64,000 bases of DNA from Vigna angularis (GCF_016808095.1 NC_068970.1:43497630-43561629), one strand, 5' to 3'; positions 1 through 10,699 are shown, counted from the first letter of the stretch. The notes: generated by a model not told the origin, from the sequence alone. Translations and numbers: made by a program.

Positions 1-44
1 GTGATAAGTAATTTTAAAATGAAATCATAAAAAAATGCACTTAC

Positions 45-236
45 CTGCACAAAATGACATCCATGAACATGTCCTATACAAATTAAGCGATGTTGAGTTA
101 TATCAGAAGGCGGTGTGGAACGTAGTGGGAAGATAGTATAATTTTGAGAGTATGACAAACACACTAAGATAACGTTATATCGATTAGCAATTACATAACC
201 AATGTTTGGTAATGTCATCCACTTGTTCATGTTAGC
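45..236 (-). pseudogene. MULE OTU-domain exon, separated from its gene by a retrotransposon
   Basis: The minus strand reads as 64 open codons, including the stretches NKWMTLPNIGYVIANRYNV and HRLICIGHVHGCHFVQ. This is the C-terminal half of the OTU-type cysteine-peptidase domain found in legume Mutator-like transposase genes; the late GHVHGCHFV segment would hold the catalytic histidine. The exon has clean borders: an acceptor AG at 237-238 after a pyrimidine-rich stretch, and a donor GTAAG at 40-44 (read on the minus strand). It continues the gene whose earlier exons lie at 20659-22995. The 20.3-kb insertion at 292-20634 sits in the intron between them. The gene goes on beyond the left edge of the window. 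Family assignment is from recalled protein patterns. Confidence 0.8.
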
Positions 237-286
237 CTATTATGAATAAAAGAAGTTGTTAGAAAAAAACAAATGTAATAAATAAA

Positions 287-291
287 ATACA
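287..291. repeat. Target-site duplication ATACA, left copy
   Basis: ATACA directly precedes the first base of the left LTR (292) and recurs at 20635-20639, directly after the right LTR. A 5-bp duplication is normal for Ty3/gypsy integration. It fixes the outer ends of the element and shows the insertion hit an intron of the MULE gene. Confidence 0.9.
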
Positions 292-931
292 TGTCGCAAC
301 CGGAATCGCGACGGGACGACTATCCATTAAAAAAAAAGATTATAATAGTTTTGAAAAGAGATTTGGAGTCGCCACCATAGTTTATTCTGGAAAACTACGG
401 GAAAACCATAAAATGATAAGGCATGGTCAAATTGAACCAGATTCTTGGTTCGGGAGTCGGTTACGTGTAGGGAAGGTATTAGCACCCTACAACGCCTGCC
501 CTAAGGCAGTACCTTTAACTAAATGTGCGAATGCGGATGTGGTTTTCAAAGTGTTTAACTTTCCCTTAAAATAAAACTCAAAAGAAACAAACAACATTTT
601 TTAGTTTTTTGGGCCCGACAAGGATTGACCTTGCTCCTACGTATTCTCATGTGAGAAATCAGGGTTACGTAGTTCTTTGAGAAAACTGCTTGAGAAAATT
701 GTGTCTTAAAAATTGCTTGGAAAATTGTTTGGAAAATGATTTGGATTTTTGGGAGAGTGAGCCTGACAAGGACTGGCCTTGCTCCTACGTATCTCCACTT
801 TTGATGGAGAATCAAGGATCACGTAGTTCTGGAAGGCGAATTTGTTTGTAGTTTGGAAAATAGATGTTTTTTTTTAGTTTTTAATGATTTTATATTTTTT
901 TGGTATTTTGATTGTAATATTTATATTTTTT

Positions 932-1336
932 TGCGTAATGAGTACTAGGCTGATGCGTACGATCGCACGAGCACTCACACGGCTTTCTCTTTTATTGTTT
1001 TGCGTAATGAGTACTAGGCTGATGCGTACGATCGCACGAGCACTCACACGGCTTTTTCCTCTTATTGTCTTGCGTAATGAGTACTAGGCTGATGCGTACG
1101 ATCGCACGAGCACTCACACGACTTTCTTTCTCTTATTGTTTTGCGTAATGAGTACTAGGCTGATGCGTACGATCGCACGAGCACTCACACGACTTTCTTT
1201 CTCTTATTGTTTTGCGTAATGAGTACTAGGCTGATGCGTACGATCGCACGAGCACTCACACGGCTTTTTATTTCTTTTATATTTGGGCAATAAGTACTAG
1301 GCTGATGCGTACGATCGCACGAGTACTCATACCGAT
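932..1336. repeat. Tandem array, about 70 bp x 6, inside the left LTR
   Basis: Six units start near 932, 1001, 1071, 1142, 1212 and 1283. Each contains TGAGTACTAGGCTGATGCG followed by TACGATCGCACGAGCACTC and a variable pyrimidine tail. The last unit has diverged (GGGCAATAAG). The right LTR has the same six units at 16845-17249, so the array predates this insertion. Function is unknown. Confidence 0.9.
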
Positions 1337-3880
1337 ATTTATTACATTAAATGTTTTTTAAAGTTTTATATATTTTTTATTATTTACAATTTTTTTTTAT
1401 ATATTTTTGTAATTTTTATATTTTTATTTTATTTTAGAAACAAACAATAAAGGCTTGAAAAACTATTTTTGGATTTTATGATTTTATGTCTTTAATTTTT
1501 TTAATTTTTATTATGTAATGAAATGGGCTAAACAGAGGGAGAATCCTCTGCCAACTATCAGGGGTGTGTATGGAAGATTCGGGTGTAAGAAAGGAGATGA
1601 CCCAAGACCCAAATCCTTGGCTTTCTTCAATTGTAGCGGGCCAAGCCCTTTCCTTCTCTTTACCGGTCCAACACCTTTCTCTCATTCTGGAGAAACATTT
1701 CTTCTATCAGCCAACAACCAAGGACATTTTCTTTCTTCATCCCCGGCGGCTAGGTTCAGAGGTGGTGGTGGTGGTCAACTTGGTGGCGGGCGACAACGGT
1801 TCGCGGTGGCTCCGTGAAGGTTTGGGTGACGATGCGACGGAGTGAAATGGGCGAGTTACGGTGATGAGATGCGGAGTCCGCGGCGACGCGACAGCAGCTA
1901 TGGCGCCTGAAGCGGAGCGAGTGAGGATCGAAACTAAAGGTGGTACGACGGTTTTAGAGTGGTGATGACAGCAGCGGTTGCATGCAGAGATGAGGATGAG
2001 AACGACAACAACTTCGGAGTAGCAGCAACAGTGGTGGCAGCGGGTTCGCGGGTGAAGATGAGGGAAAGATGAAAATGAAGATTGGTGATGGTTGGTGGTG
2101 GTGCAGTGACGCGTGGTAAGGGATGAAGATGGCGGAAGAGAATGGGGTTACGAAGAAAAATATATTGAGGAGGAAATGGTGAGTTTGTGTGGCGGTGGAT
2201 GAGGCTGCAATGGAGACTGCTACATGCAGAGTTTTAACGTGGTGGTGCGTGATGGAAGCTTCACGGTGGCTTGCGGTGGTGAGGTGAAGGCGGAGTGGGT
2301 TTAGGTTGCTGATGAGCTGAGGTGGGGGGTCAGTCCAGTGGTGACTCGCGGTGGTGGCTTACAGTGGCCATGCTTTGTTCACCGTGATTGGGGCACAAGG
2401 GAAGATAAAGTTGGGAGGTGAAGGTTGGCTGGTAAAAAAAATGGAAATGTGGTTGGGAAGTTACGGATAAGAGAGAGCCGGTGCCCCTATGCCGTAGTCA
2501 TGAGTTGTTCGGGTGAAGGAAGTCAAGTTGGGATGGTTACAGGTGAATGGAATGATATGAAAGTATTGTTTTGTCATTTTTCTTTCTGTTGTATTTCTCT
2601 GGTGAATATCAGTTCATTGATTCAAACTCACTGTTGATGGTCGGAGGTGGAAATAGGCAACGGGAGCATAACTTTGTTATCTATTAATGGATTTCGCTTG
2701 GCTGTAAGTTGAGAAGATGGACTCGCTCGGAGAAAATAAATAGGACCATAGAAGTGGGTGCGGGAAGGGTGATGATGATATTCGGTAACAACAGACACAT
2801 ACAAATATTCACAACCCTCAACATGCAAACTTAGCAACAACATAACAAAGACATGTTCAAAGACAGCGTAAAAGAGGCATGTTTAAGGGCAAGTAACCAA
2901 ATCAGTGACATGGAGTGGAAAACATCACTTACCTGTTGAAGATCCGTTTGCTATTGTTAACCTTGTCTCTGTTGATTCTCCTTTCTTCCAGTAAAGTCCC
3001 CTTCTTTTCTTTTTTTTTTTTTTTGGCTCCGTCCTCTCCCCTAACGTCTCCTTTCTAGCAACGCTTCCTCTATTCCAAACGGTATGAGATTAATGATACT
3101 GGCTGTGGTGATGGGCGTTGGTTATGGGAGATGAATGAAGAGTGGTCAGAGGTGTAACGATGATATGATGAAGGGGCGGAGATGGGAATGACGGTGAGGT
3201 TGGTAGAGGTGTTATGAGATGGTATCTATTGAAGATGATTACAGGTGTTGGAACTTGTTGAACGCGGAGAGGTTGGGGATAGAGATGAAAGCGGCTTTTG
3301 GTGGCTGACCCTTGAGGAAGACAAACTCCTCAGGAAGAAAATTTTCAAGTGCTTGCCGTGGTATATGGTGAAGATGAAAACAGAAAAGGTCTGATGTTGG
3401 CCGTGAGGTGTTAGGGATGAATATACGATAGGTTGAAAAATGGGTTCCAGGCAATGTGTATTGGTGATTGAAAAATGAAGAGAAGGTCAAATCAGTTTCC
3501 CCAGGTCCTGGAGATAATTCCCGAGAGGTCCAGAGTGCCGGCCGTGTCCAAGGTATTGGTGTTCAAGATGGATATGCCGAGGTGACCTTGCTGGAGATTC
3601 CCCTTTTTTTTTTCTTCCTTTCCTCGAATAAGGTCATGATGCTGAAGGTAAGTGGGAGGAGGCAGGGCGTTGCACGCGTTTCAGATGGCAGACGGAATCA
3701 GCAGAGGTTCCATGTGGGTGCACGTGGAAGACAAACGGAAGTGTTAGCCAGGAATATTCTCTGCTTCACCCCTTTTTTTTTTTCGCGAAACCCATACCGT
3801 CTGCAGCTTTCACATGGCAGACATTTTCGGCAGTCGACGGTGGGAATCCTCACTGACATATCAATTTAAAATGCAGCCAG

Positions 3881-4590
3881 TTTTGGACGTTCGGTCAAGA
3901 GCCTGCTACCAAAACGATCGACCGTTCACGAAGATGAACAACGCTTAAGCCGAACGCTCACAAGGTAGAACAAAACTGGTCCAGGTCGAACGTAAATAGT
4001 AGAAAAGAACGAACGTTCACCAGGCCAACCAACGAAAACCGAACGCTCACAAGCATTACCCGAACGCTCGACATCTCAAACAGACCGAACGCTCGGCTTG
4101 GACGTTCGCTAAACTGAGAACAAAACACATTAAGAACGAACGTTCAAATAGTACAGACCGAACGCTCACAAGCTTGAACATTGACCGAACGGTAACCTTG
4201 TCAGGCCGAATGGTTGATGACGAACGTCCTGAGGAAACGAAATACCGAACGGTTGAACAGTGAAAAGGACGAGCGTCCTAAAAGACCGGGACGAACGCTT
4301 TAAGATGAGGACGAACGTTCGCAATTGGCATAGGACGAACGGTTGGAAACAGAGGACGAACGTTCGCATAGAGGCGAGGACGAGCGGTTCGACGAACGTC
4401 CCAAATTAACACATGGCCGAACGACCGAATAGTGAAAGACCGAACGCTCAAGCAGTCGCTTCTGGGCGAACGGTCGCCGAAGCAGGGGGTGAGGACGAAC
4501 GGTCACTGTTTGGACGAGCGGCCACAGTGGGGAAGGACGAACGGTTTCAGGGAGAACCGAACGGTCACTGTTTGGACGAGCGTTTTCATC
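3881..4590. repeat. Block of short CGAACG-type repeats in the left LTR
   Basis: Over about 700 bp the motif CGAACG and close forms (CCGAACGCTC, GACGAACGGT, the palindrome CGAACGTTCG) occur several dozen times at irregular spacing of 10-35 bp. The block is absent from the rest of the window except the matching part of the right LTR (19798-20495). In element sense it lies near the start of the LTR (U3), so a protein-binding enhancer array is possible; that is inference. Confidence 0.8.
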
Positions 4591-4721
4591 TTTCCTTTTT
4601 TTATTTTATTTTTACTCTTTTTTTTTTATATATATATATTTTTTTTTCAATTTTTCTTTTTATGAGGAGAATACAATAAAACAAAATTACTAGTCAATCC
4701 GGACGAAATTGAGTGTTGACA

Positions 4722-4939
4722 ATACATAAAACGGGAAACACTTACCGCCGACAATGACTGCACCAACAAAGAGTTCCTCAGTTCTTCTAGTCTATCATAG
4801 CCTCCTACTAGGCTTGCATATTCATCACGTCATGCACTGAGTTCTTTCTACAACTCATTCCTGATAACAGGCCATGAATCTTCTCCGAGTCCCAACAACG
4901 CAACAATGCATCTATACCCACAGTGACCATCAGCCACAA
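4722..4939 (-). repeat. 218-bp duplicate of host MULE flank inside the element
   Basis: This stretch repeats 20635-20852, the DNA immediately outside the right LTR, including the ATACA target-site copy, the GTAAGTG splice donor and the OTU-domain exon with VGGYDRLEELRNSLLV. It lies between the left LTR and the interior, where the polypurine tract should adjoin. It is therefore host sequence carried into the element after insertion. Homology ends at CAGCCACAA (4939), followed by a T-rich stretch. Confidence 0.9.
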
Positions 4940-5040
4940 TTTTTTTGAATTAATTAAAATTTTTTTGTTTTGTGCGTTTTTTTTTTTTGTTTTTTTTTTT
5001 GTTTTTCTTTTTCTTCAAATAAAATGAACAAGATTAAATG
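4940..5040 (-). other. A-rich tract (minus strand), possible remains of the polypurine region
   Basis: On the minus strand this is a run of A-rich blocks with a few G, C and T interruptions, the kind of sequence that precedes a 3' LTR. It is now 218 bp away from the LTR because of the duplicated host flank. No sharp PPT is visible, and part of it may have been lost in the rearrangement. Confidence 0.35.
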
Positions 5041-5042
5041 AA

Positions 5043-5318
5043 TGAGAAATTTGATTGGGTTCGATCACTGCCATGCAGAGGATCGCTTGAAAAAAGTGAA
5101 AATTGATTTGACCATTGCCATGCAGAGGGTCGTTTGAAAAAGTAAAACAAGGGCTCGACCATTGTCTTACAGAGGGCCGAGACACCATTGACAGAAAGTA
5201 AAATTGGGCACGACCATTGTCTTACAGAGGGCCGAGACACCATTGACAGAAAGTAAAAATGGGCACGACCATTGTCTTACAGAGGGCCGAGACACCATTG
5301 ACAGAAAGTAAAATTGCT
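5043..5318. repeat. 55-bp tandem repeat, three good units plus two decayed ones
   Basis: Units start at CGACCATTGTCTTACAGAGG near 5156, 5211 and 5266 and are nearly identical. Two poorer relatives (GACCATTGCCATGCAGAGG type) precede them near 5048 and 5109. The array belongs to the hypervariable 3' region of the element. Confidence 0.85.
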
Positions 5319-5492
5319 GGATTGTTTTGCAAAAAGAGATTTTTGAATTTGTTGAAATTTTGAGAATTTTTTTGATTTTTGATCTTTGATTTTTATTTTG
5401 ATTTTTTTTTTTTTTTTGGCGATTTTGAAATTAAGAGACAAGTGTTGCATTTTTGGCTCAATGTGCAAGAGAAACATGGTTGATGTAAATTT

Positions 5493-5635
5493 TGAAATTT
5501 AGAGAAGAAAACTTTGATACATGTTGATTTTTTTGTCTTTTTGAAGAAGAAAAATTTGATGAAATTTTGAAATTAGAGAGGAAAACTTTGATGCATTTTT
5601 TTTGTCTTTTTGAAGAAGAAAAATTTGATGAATAT
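5493..5635. repeat. Two-copy tandem repeat of about 70 bp
   Basis: The pattern TTTTGAAATT.AGAGA.GAAAACTTTGAT followed by TTTTTTTGTC and GAAGAAGAAAAATTTGATG occurs twice in succession, with small indels in the T-runs. It is non-coding and part of the element's 3' region. Confidence 0.7.
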
Positions 5636-6109
5636 ACATGAAGGCAAATTCAAAGTTGATGAAAATATGTACATGATGTATTGGAAGATTATGAAACTAT
5701 GACATTTTTTTTTTGAGTCAATTTGCTTTCTTTGAAATCATCAAATTTATGACGATCTAGACTTCCAATTTCCTTCAATGGATGTCCAATTCTAAAGTCA
5801 ACTGTGCAAAATGAAGCTTGTGTGCCAAACATTTCTTGACGAGATACTAGTGTGTACATGCTTGATATCAGGGGTTGGAAAAATATGTGGAGGATGATTG
5901 GAAGGATTTGGAGAGTACTGGGATGGTTACTTGGGCCTCTTACTCCTTAAAACGGCTACAAATGCCAATGTGAGCTAGTAGATACTCAGAAGCTGCTCCA
6001 GTTTGGAGCATGGTAAAAGTAATGGTATGGATAAATGTATCTGTGAATTGTGAGGGAACAAGTCATGAATCAGGGAGTGAGAATATCATGTGGGATTTGC
6101 AAATTGCCC

Positions 6110-6590
6110 CAAATTTGGTTGTGATGGATTTTTGAAGTTCGGGGCGAACCAAGATCATGCAAGGCCCAACAAGGGATGCCCCAGTCTTTGTATGAGCTTT
6201 GAATATTCAGATGAAAAAATTTGTGATTTAACAAAGTTGCTCAATACTCTGAATGGGTCGAGACATTTGAAAGTCACGCCTTGGTTTTAGGCATGAGTCA
6301 ATTAAGCGAGGTTCCAAAAGAAGTTGCCCCCCACTTTGGGTTTACGAATGATAAGATGGACTCAAAATCATACAAAGCCCCAAAGCGTCTGCCCCTGTTT
6401 TGAGGGTGGATCTATGAATTTTGGTGCGGACAAAATCTGAGAGGCCCAACAAGGGATGCCCCGGTCTTGGTACGAACTTTGAATATACAGATTAAACAAA
6501 TGTGAGATTGACAAAGTCGACCAGTATTCTGAATGGGCCGGGCCGAAACATATGAAACTCACATAGTTGCCCCAATTTGGAAGAACAGGC
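6110..6590. repeat. Diverged direct duplication, about 175 bp, offset about 300 bp
   Basis: 6110-6285 and 6410-6590 share GGCCCAACAAGGGATGCCCC, a following GTCTT.GTA.GA.CTTTGAATAT.CAGAT, and CTGAATGGG.CG. They are clearly related but differ at many sites, so this duplication is older than the insertion. No coding capacity was recognised. Confidence 0.7.
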
Positions 6591-6599
6591 GTAAAGGTT

Positions 6600-7787
6600 A
6601 TGAAGAGCTTACAAAGTTGCTCCAAGTTAGGGACTTGGGGGAAGAATTTGAATGAGATTTGAATGTGTTCAGGAATTTGTGATGGATATGGAAAGGATTG
6701 GCTTGAAAAGATTGCCCCAATTGGCTTGATTCTCCTTTGTATAATTTTGATCAATAGGGAGTTCCCTTCATCCGTGGACAATTATTTTCATCATCATTTT
6801 TTTTAACTGCATTGTTGGTCATTTTTGTCTTGTTTCAAAATTAAGCTTCATGAAAAATTAAGCAACCATCATTCAATCTGTGTGGACTTTTATTGGGCTT
6901 GTAATGTGGCTTGGGCTAAGGGTATTGAAAGAAAGGATATAAAGGCTCAAATAAAATTTTGTGGGTATTTTTTTTTTGAAAAAAAAAACAAGAGTTACCA
7001 TCTATACTTTGTATCAGTTATTCGTCAAAACTGTTTTGACTATTTTGCCCTTTCTCAAATTTCATTCTTTATTTGCCATCACTTTGTGATTCTTTGCAAT
7101 TTTTTACTTCACTTTTGAGGAATTTTCTTCATTTGATCACTCAGTATGTTCTTCCTGCAATTTGAGTTGATTTCTACCATGATGGTAACCTCTGTTTGGG
7201 TAAAATTTTGAAAAGAAATTTCTTATTGGCTCAAATTTGGGTATTAAAGGATATATTTTTGTTTTGGATGAAGAAAAATGGCCACACATCATTTCAAATT
7301 TTGGTTGTTTCATTTTCAAAAGATTAATTAGGAGACAAGACTAAATGATCTCAATAAGAGTCATTTTTCATCCTTTTTTTTATTATTTTTTTTTACAACG
7401 GATTTCAGGATCTCCCAAATGAAAGCCAGTGGAGATAACGGAAAATCTGCCCCAGTGTAAAACTTGGTGTTTATCAATTGGGCTCAAGAACATGATTGGG
7501 CCAATCTCTTGGTATACCGAGGGCTGAAGGATGATGTTTTCAAGCAATGCACACACAAATATCTCTTAAGAATATGTGATTTGATCATTTGACTCCAGGA
7601 GATTATGACATCCATTATTTTTTTTTTAAATCTCATAAAATGGATAATTTGCATCGAAAACAAATGACTCAACTTTTGCGTATTTTTTTTGGTTTTATGC
7701 ATGACGAAAAGTAAAATGAAATGAAAATGATGATACTAGTTGAAAAACAGATTTTTTTTTTTGTTTTAAGAGAAAATTACGTATGGT
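6600..7787. other. Element 3' region without recognised genes
   Basis: AT-rich DNA with long T runs and phrases such as TTGCCCCAATT that recur from the neighbouring repeats. Short open frames show no recognisable domain. Confidence 0.6.
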
Positions 7788-8735
7788 GGCCAGTATGAAA
7801 ACTGGGCTTGGGGGCCAGTGTGAGAACTGGGCTTAGAGGGCCAGTGTGAGCTGGGCTTAGAGGGCCAGTGTGAGAACTGGGCTTAGAGGGCCAGTGTGAA
7901 AACTGGGCTTGGGGGCCAGTGTGAGCTGGGCTTAGGGGGCCAGTGTGAGAACTGGGCTTAGGGGGCCAGTGTGAGAACTGGGCTTGGGGGCCAGTGGGAA
8001 AACTGGGCTTTTGGGGCCAGTGAGAGCTGGGCTTAAGGGGCCAGTGAGAAAACTGGGCTTTTGGGGCCAGTGTAGGAACTGGGCTTTTATGGGCCAGTGT
8101 AGGAACTGGGCTTTTGGGGCCAGTGTGAAAACTGGGCTTTTGGGGCCAGTGAGAGCTGGGCTTAGGGGGCCAGTGAGAAAACTGGGCTTTTGGGGCCAGT
8201 GTAGGAACTGGGCTTTTATGGGCCAGTGTAGGAACTGGGCTTTTGGGGCCAGTGTGAAAACTGGGCTTTTGGGGGCCAGTGTAGGAACTGGGCTTTTGGG
8301 GGCCAGTGTAGGAACTGGGCTTTTGGGCCAGTGTAGGAACTGGGCTTTTATTTTGAGAATTTTTGAAACTTGTGATTTGAAAAATATTCGCCAGTGTGAA
8401 AACTGGGCTTAACGGGCCAGCATGGAAACTGGGCTTGGGGGCCAGTGTGAAAACTGGGCTTTTGGGGCCAGTGAGAGCTGGGCTTAAGGGGCCAGTGAGA
8501 AAACTGGGCTTTTGGGGCCAGTGTAGGAACTGAGCTTTTATGGGCCAGTGTAGGAACTGGGCTTTTGGGGCCAGTGTGAAAACTGGGCTTTTGGGGGCAG
8601 TGTAGGAACTGGGCTTTTGGGGGCCAGTATAGGAACTGGGCTTTTGGGCCAGTGTAGGAACTGGGCTTTTATGGGCCAGTGTAGGAACTGGGCTTTTATG
8701 GGCCAGTGTAGGAACTGGGCTTTTATGGGCAATGC
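7788..8735. repeat. Minisatellite, about 35 copies of a 24-30 bp unit
   Basis: The unit is of the form GGGCCAGTGTAGGAACTGGG followed by CTTTTGG, with variants GTGAGAGCTGGG and GTGAAAACTGGG. I count about 35 units, with one 50-bp interruption at 8345-8395. Blocks of five to six variant units recur at about 8006-8135, 8137-8270 and 8458-8600, giving a higher-order repeat. Because many units have lengths divisible by three, open frames of up to 363 codons arise on the minus strand (SPVPTLAHK-type repeats); these look like by-products, not proteins. Tandem repeats in the 3' region are known from legume Ogre elements. Confidence 0.95.
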
Positions 8736-8839
8736 AAAGAATTGATATGAGAAAAATTTGATTTAGGAAAACGTTTGAAAAATGTTTTTTTTTCGACACG
8801 GGAAAATCCAGATCGGATCGGCCCCGAGGAGAAGTAACA

Positions 8840-9640
8840 TAGAAGGAAGTTGGACTTACCAGGCACATCGACCCAATGGATCAGATGACCTGAGCCGTGT
8901 GAACTTGTCACAAGAATATGACAAAGAAAACATTTTTTTTTGCACAAATACTTGTTCACACAAATGAAAAGGAAAATTTGAATTCAAAACACAAGATCTA
9001 CAAAGACATGCATTTTTTCCAGAAATTCGGATGCACCAGTTTAAGAGAAACCTCATATGACAAAGGGGCCTAATGGGCTCAGAAACTGTTCATCTTTCAT
9101 TCTCAATTTTTTTGTTACGAATGCAAAGAAAATTACACAAGCCAATTTGAACAAAAGTACAAAACATCATTCAACAGCAAAAATGTGAAAACAACATATT
9201 TTTGACATATTTTCAAAAGAAGTAGGCTTGAGAGAAAACCACGAAGGCCATTGGGCCTAATGGGCTCGAGCACTGTTCCCTTTTTTTTTCAGATTTTTTT
9301 TTTAGATTTATTCAAAATGCAGAAGAAGAAGGAATAAAAATCAAACAAAATGGTGTGATGTAAAATTACAGACATGCCAAAATAATTCTTCACTCAAATT
9401 TATTTTTCAGAAAGAATTGGGTTCAAAGAAGGTTAACCTGGCAATGAGGCCCAATGAACTGAAAAAATGTCCTTTATCAAGCAAATGAAAAACAATTTTG
9501 AACACTTCAAATTTTACAACACTCCAATTATTATATTTTTTTTGGAAAAATTTCTATTTATCATATTTTTGATTTTTTTTGTTTTAATATTTTTTGGTGA
9601 AATCGGATCATCCAAGAAGTCTTGAATTGGGCCGGATCGA
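8840..9640. repeat. Decayed repeat of about 190 bp, four to five copies
   Basis: Related phrases recur at near-regular spacing: CGACCCAATGGATC (8870), GGGGCCTAATGGGCTCAG (9065), TTGGGCCTAATGGGCTCGAG (9255), GAGGCCCAATGAACTG (9448) and TTGGGCCGGATCGACCC (9622). Between them lie AT-rich stretches with GAAAA and ACAAA runs. The copies are strongly diverged. Confidence 0.55.
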
Positions 9641-9776
9641 CCCAACAAAACCCTACCCGTTTTCAGATTTTGAAATTTTTTATTTTTTTATTTTTTTAAA
9701 AAAACTCAGAAAGAAATCAGACCGACACCAGACGGTTGCAGCGACCGGAATTGTAGCTACAGTGGATTTGCCCAGC

Positions 9777-9783
9777 TATAAAA
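9777..9783 (+). promoter_or_regulatory. TATA box of the antisense homeobox-like gene
   Basis: TATAAAA inside GCTATAAAACGGG, on the strand opposite to gag. About 30 bp downstream begins a CT-rich leader (TCTGATTCTACTCTCTGTC near 9817), typical of plant transcription starts. It lies 940 bp before the start codon, with a 5'-UTR intron between. Confidence 0.6.
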
Positions 9784-9961
9784 CGGGTATCCCTTCGGGG
9801 TCGAGCGACATTTTCTGATTCTACTCTCTGTCTAACCTTCTCTCTTCCTCTCTTCCTCTCTTCCTTGAGCGTCTGGATTTCTGAGAGGAGCCTCTGCCCC
9901 CGTGTGCTTTTGGAGGCGTCCCAGTGCTGCGACGAGCTTCTGTAAGCCCTTCCACTTCCAG

Positions 9962-10699
9962 GTAAGTCTTCTGAGCTCTTCGATCTTCTTTCTTTCTTCT
10001 CTGCTTTTCCTCTCTTAAGCTTTCTGCTCTTCTGATCTTTCCTTCCTTCTTTTTCGTTTTTCTTCTCCCTTATGCTTTCTGGTTTATTCTTTACTCTCTA
10101 GCTTTCTGCTTCTGCTTTTCCTTTTATGCTTTCACTTTCCATTATTGCTTTACTTCCCCTCTCCCCTTTATGTTTTTCTTTTCTGCTTTCCTTTCCTGCA
10201 AGCTCTTCTATTCTTCCTTTTGATTTGTCTGCTTTTATTTCTGTCTCGCCCTTCTCTGCATTTCTTTCTGAGTCCTCTTTTCTCTTTTTTTAATTTTAAA
10301 AACAAAAAACACTTAAAAACACAACTGTCTTAAATTTAAGGGGTATATAGGCTGGAAACCAGACGTTTATCTCCCTTCGTTTGAAGGTATGACAGAGACA
10401 ATCGGGTAGAACAACGCCACGTACCCCATAAAAACAGAAAACTTAAAAAGAGAATTTATTTGAATGAACCGGACATGGACAAATGGACAAGGACAAAAGG
10501 ACATAGATCCGTTTAGGACCCTCTTGCAAGGACCGTGAAACAGATCCGAGACCAGACACTGAAATAACAAAGACCGACCGGACAAAATAATCTTAAAAGG
10601 AAACAAAAACGAATAAAGAAAACACTAAAAATACTTTTTTTTGTTTTTATGCTTTTGTTATGTTTTTGTTCTTTTTACTTTTATTTTTTTTTGTTTCAG
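9962..10699 (+). other. Predicted 5'-UTR intron of the homeobox-like gene
   Basis: The donor CCAG|GTAAGT at 9961/9962 is consensus. The acceptor TTTGTTTCAG ends at 10699 after a long T-rich tract. The interior is CT-rich near its start, like leader introns of plant genes. The ATG at 10718 follows 18 bases after the acceptor in AGGAAAGATGAGC. In the element's own sense RNA these sites are reversed and would not be spliced, which would preserve the intron through retrotransposition. Confidence 0.6.

Larger units (their letters stand above)
292..4721 (-). repeat. Left LTR (3' LTR in element sense)
   Basis: On the plus strand it starts TGTCGCAACC and ends GAGTGTTGACA; on the minus strand it runs TGTCAACACTC to GGTTGCGACA, so both orientations have TG...CA ends. 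It is 4430 bp against 4429 bp for the right LTR, with scattered single-base differences (for example at 490-600, 1190, 1560, 2040, 2840 and 4240-4560). It holds a 70-bp tandem array, a CGAACG-rich block and TG-rich G-biased stretches. The reading frames of 60-130 codons in it recur in both LTRs without recognisable domains and are treated as chance. Confidence 0.9.

Noticed and set aside
931..1340. CRISPR-like array of short repeats with spacers
   Set aside because: Units are 70-bp tandem repeats without unique spacers, inside a plant LTR.
1518..1845. Overlapping 93- and 99-codon frames in the LTR, repeated at 17431-17758
   Set aside because: They recur only because the LTR is duplicated; no domain, and both frames overlap each other.
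3468..3869. 133-codon frame in the left LTR
   Set aside because: A frameshifting T-run near 3780 (19690 in the other copy) changes its end in the second LTR; no domain.
4722..4939. Taking 292-4939 as the LTR because homology to the right copy extends to 4939
   Set aside because: TG...CA ends plus the ATACA duplication fix the LTR at 4721; the extra 218 bp are host MULE sequence.
7777..8868. 363-codon minus-strand frame with SPVPTLAHK-like repeats, which looks like a repetitive structural protein
   Set aside because: It coincides with the minisatellite, shifts between related phrases as unit length changes, and an overlapping plus-strand frame also stays open. It is a by-product of repeat length.
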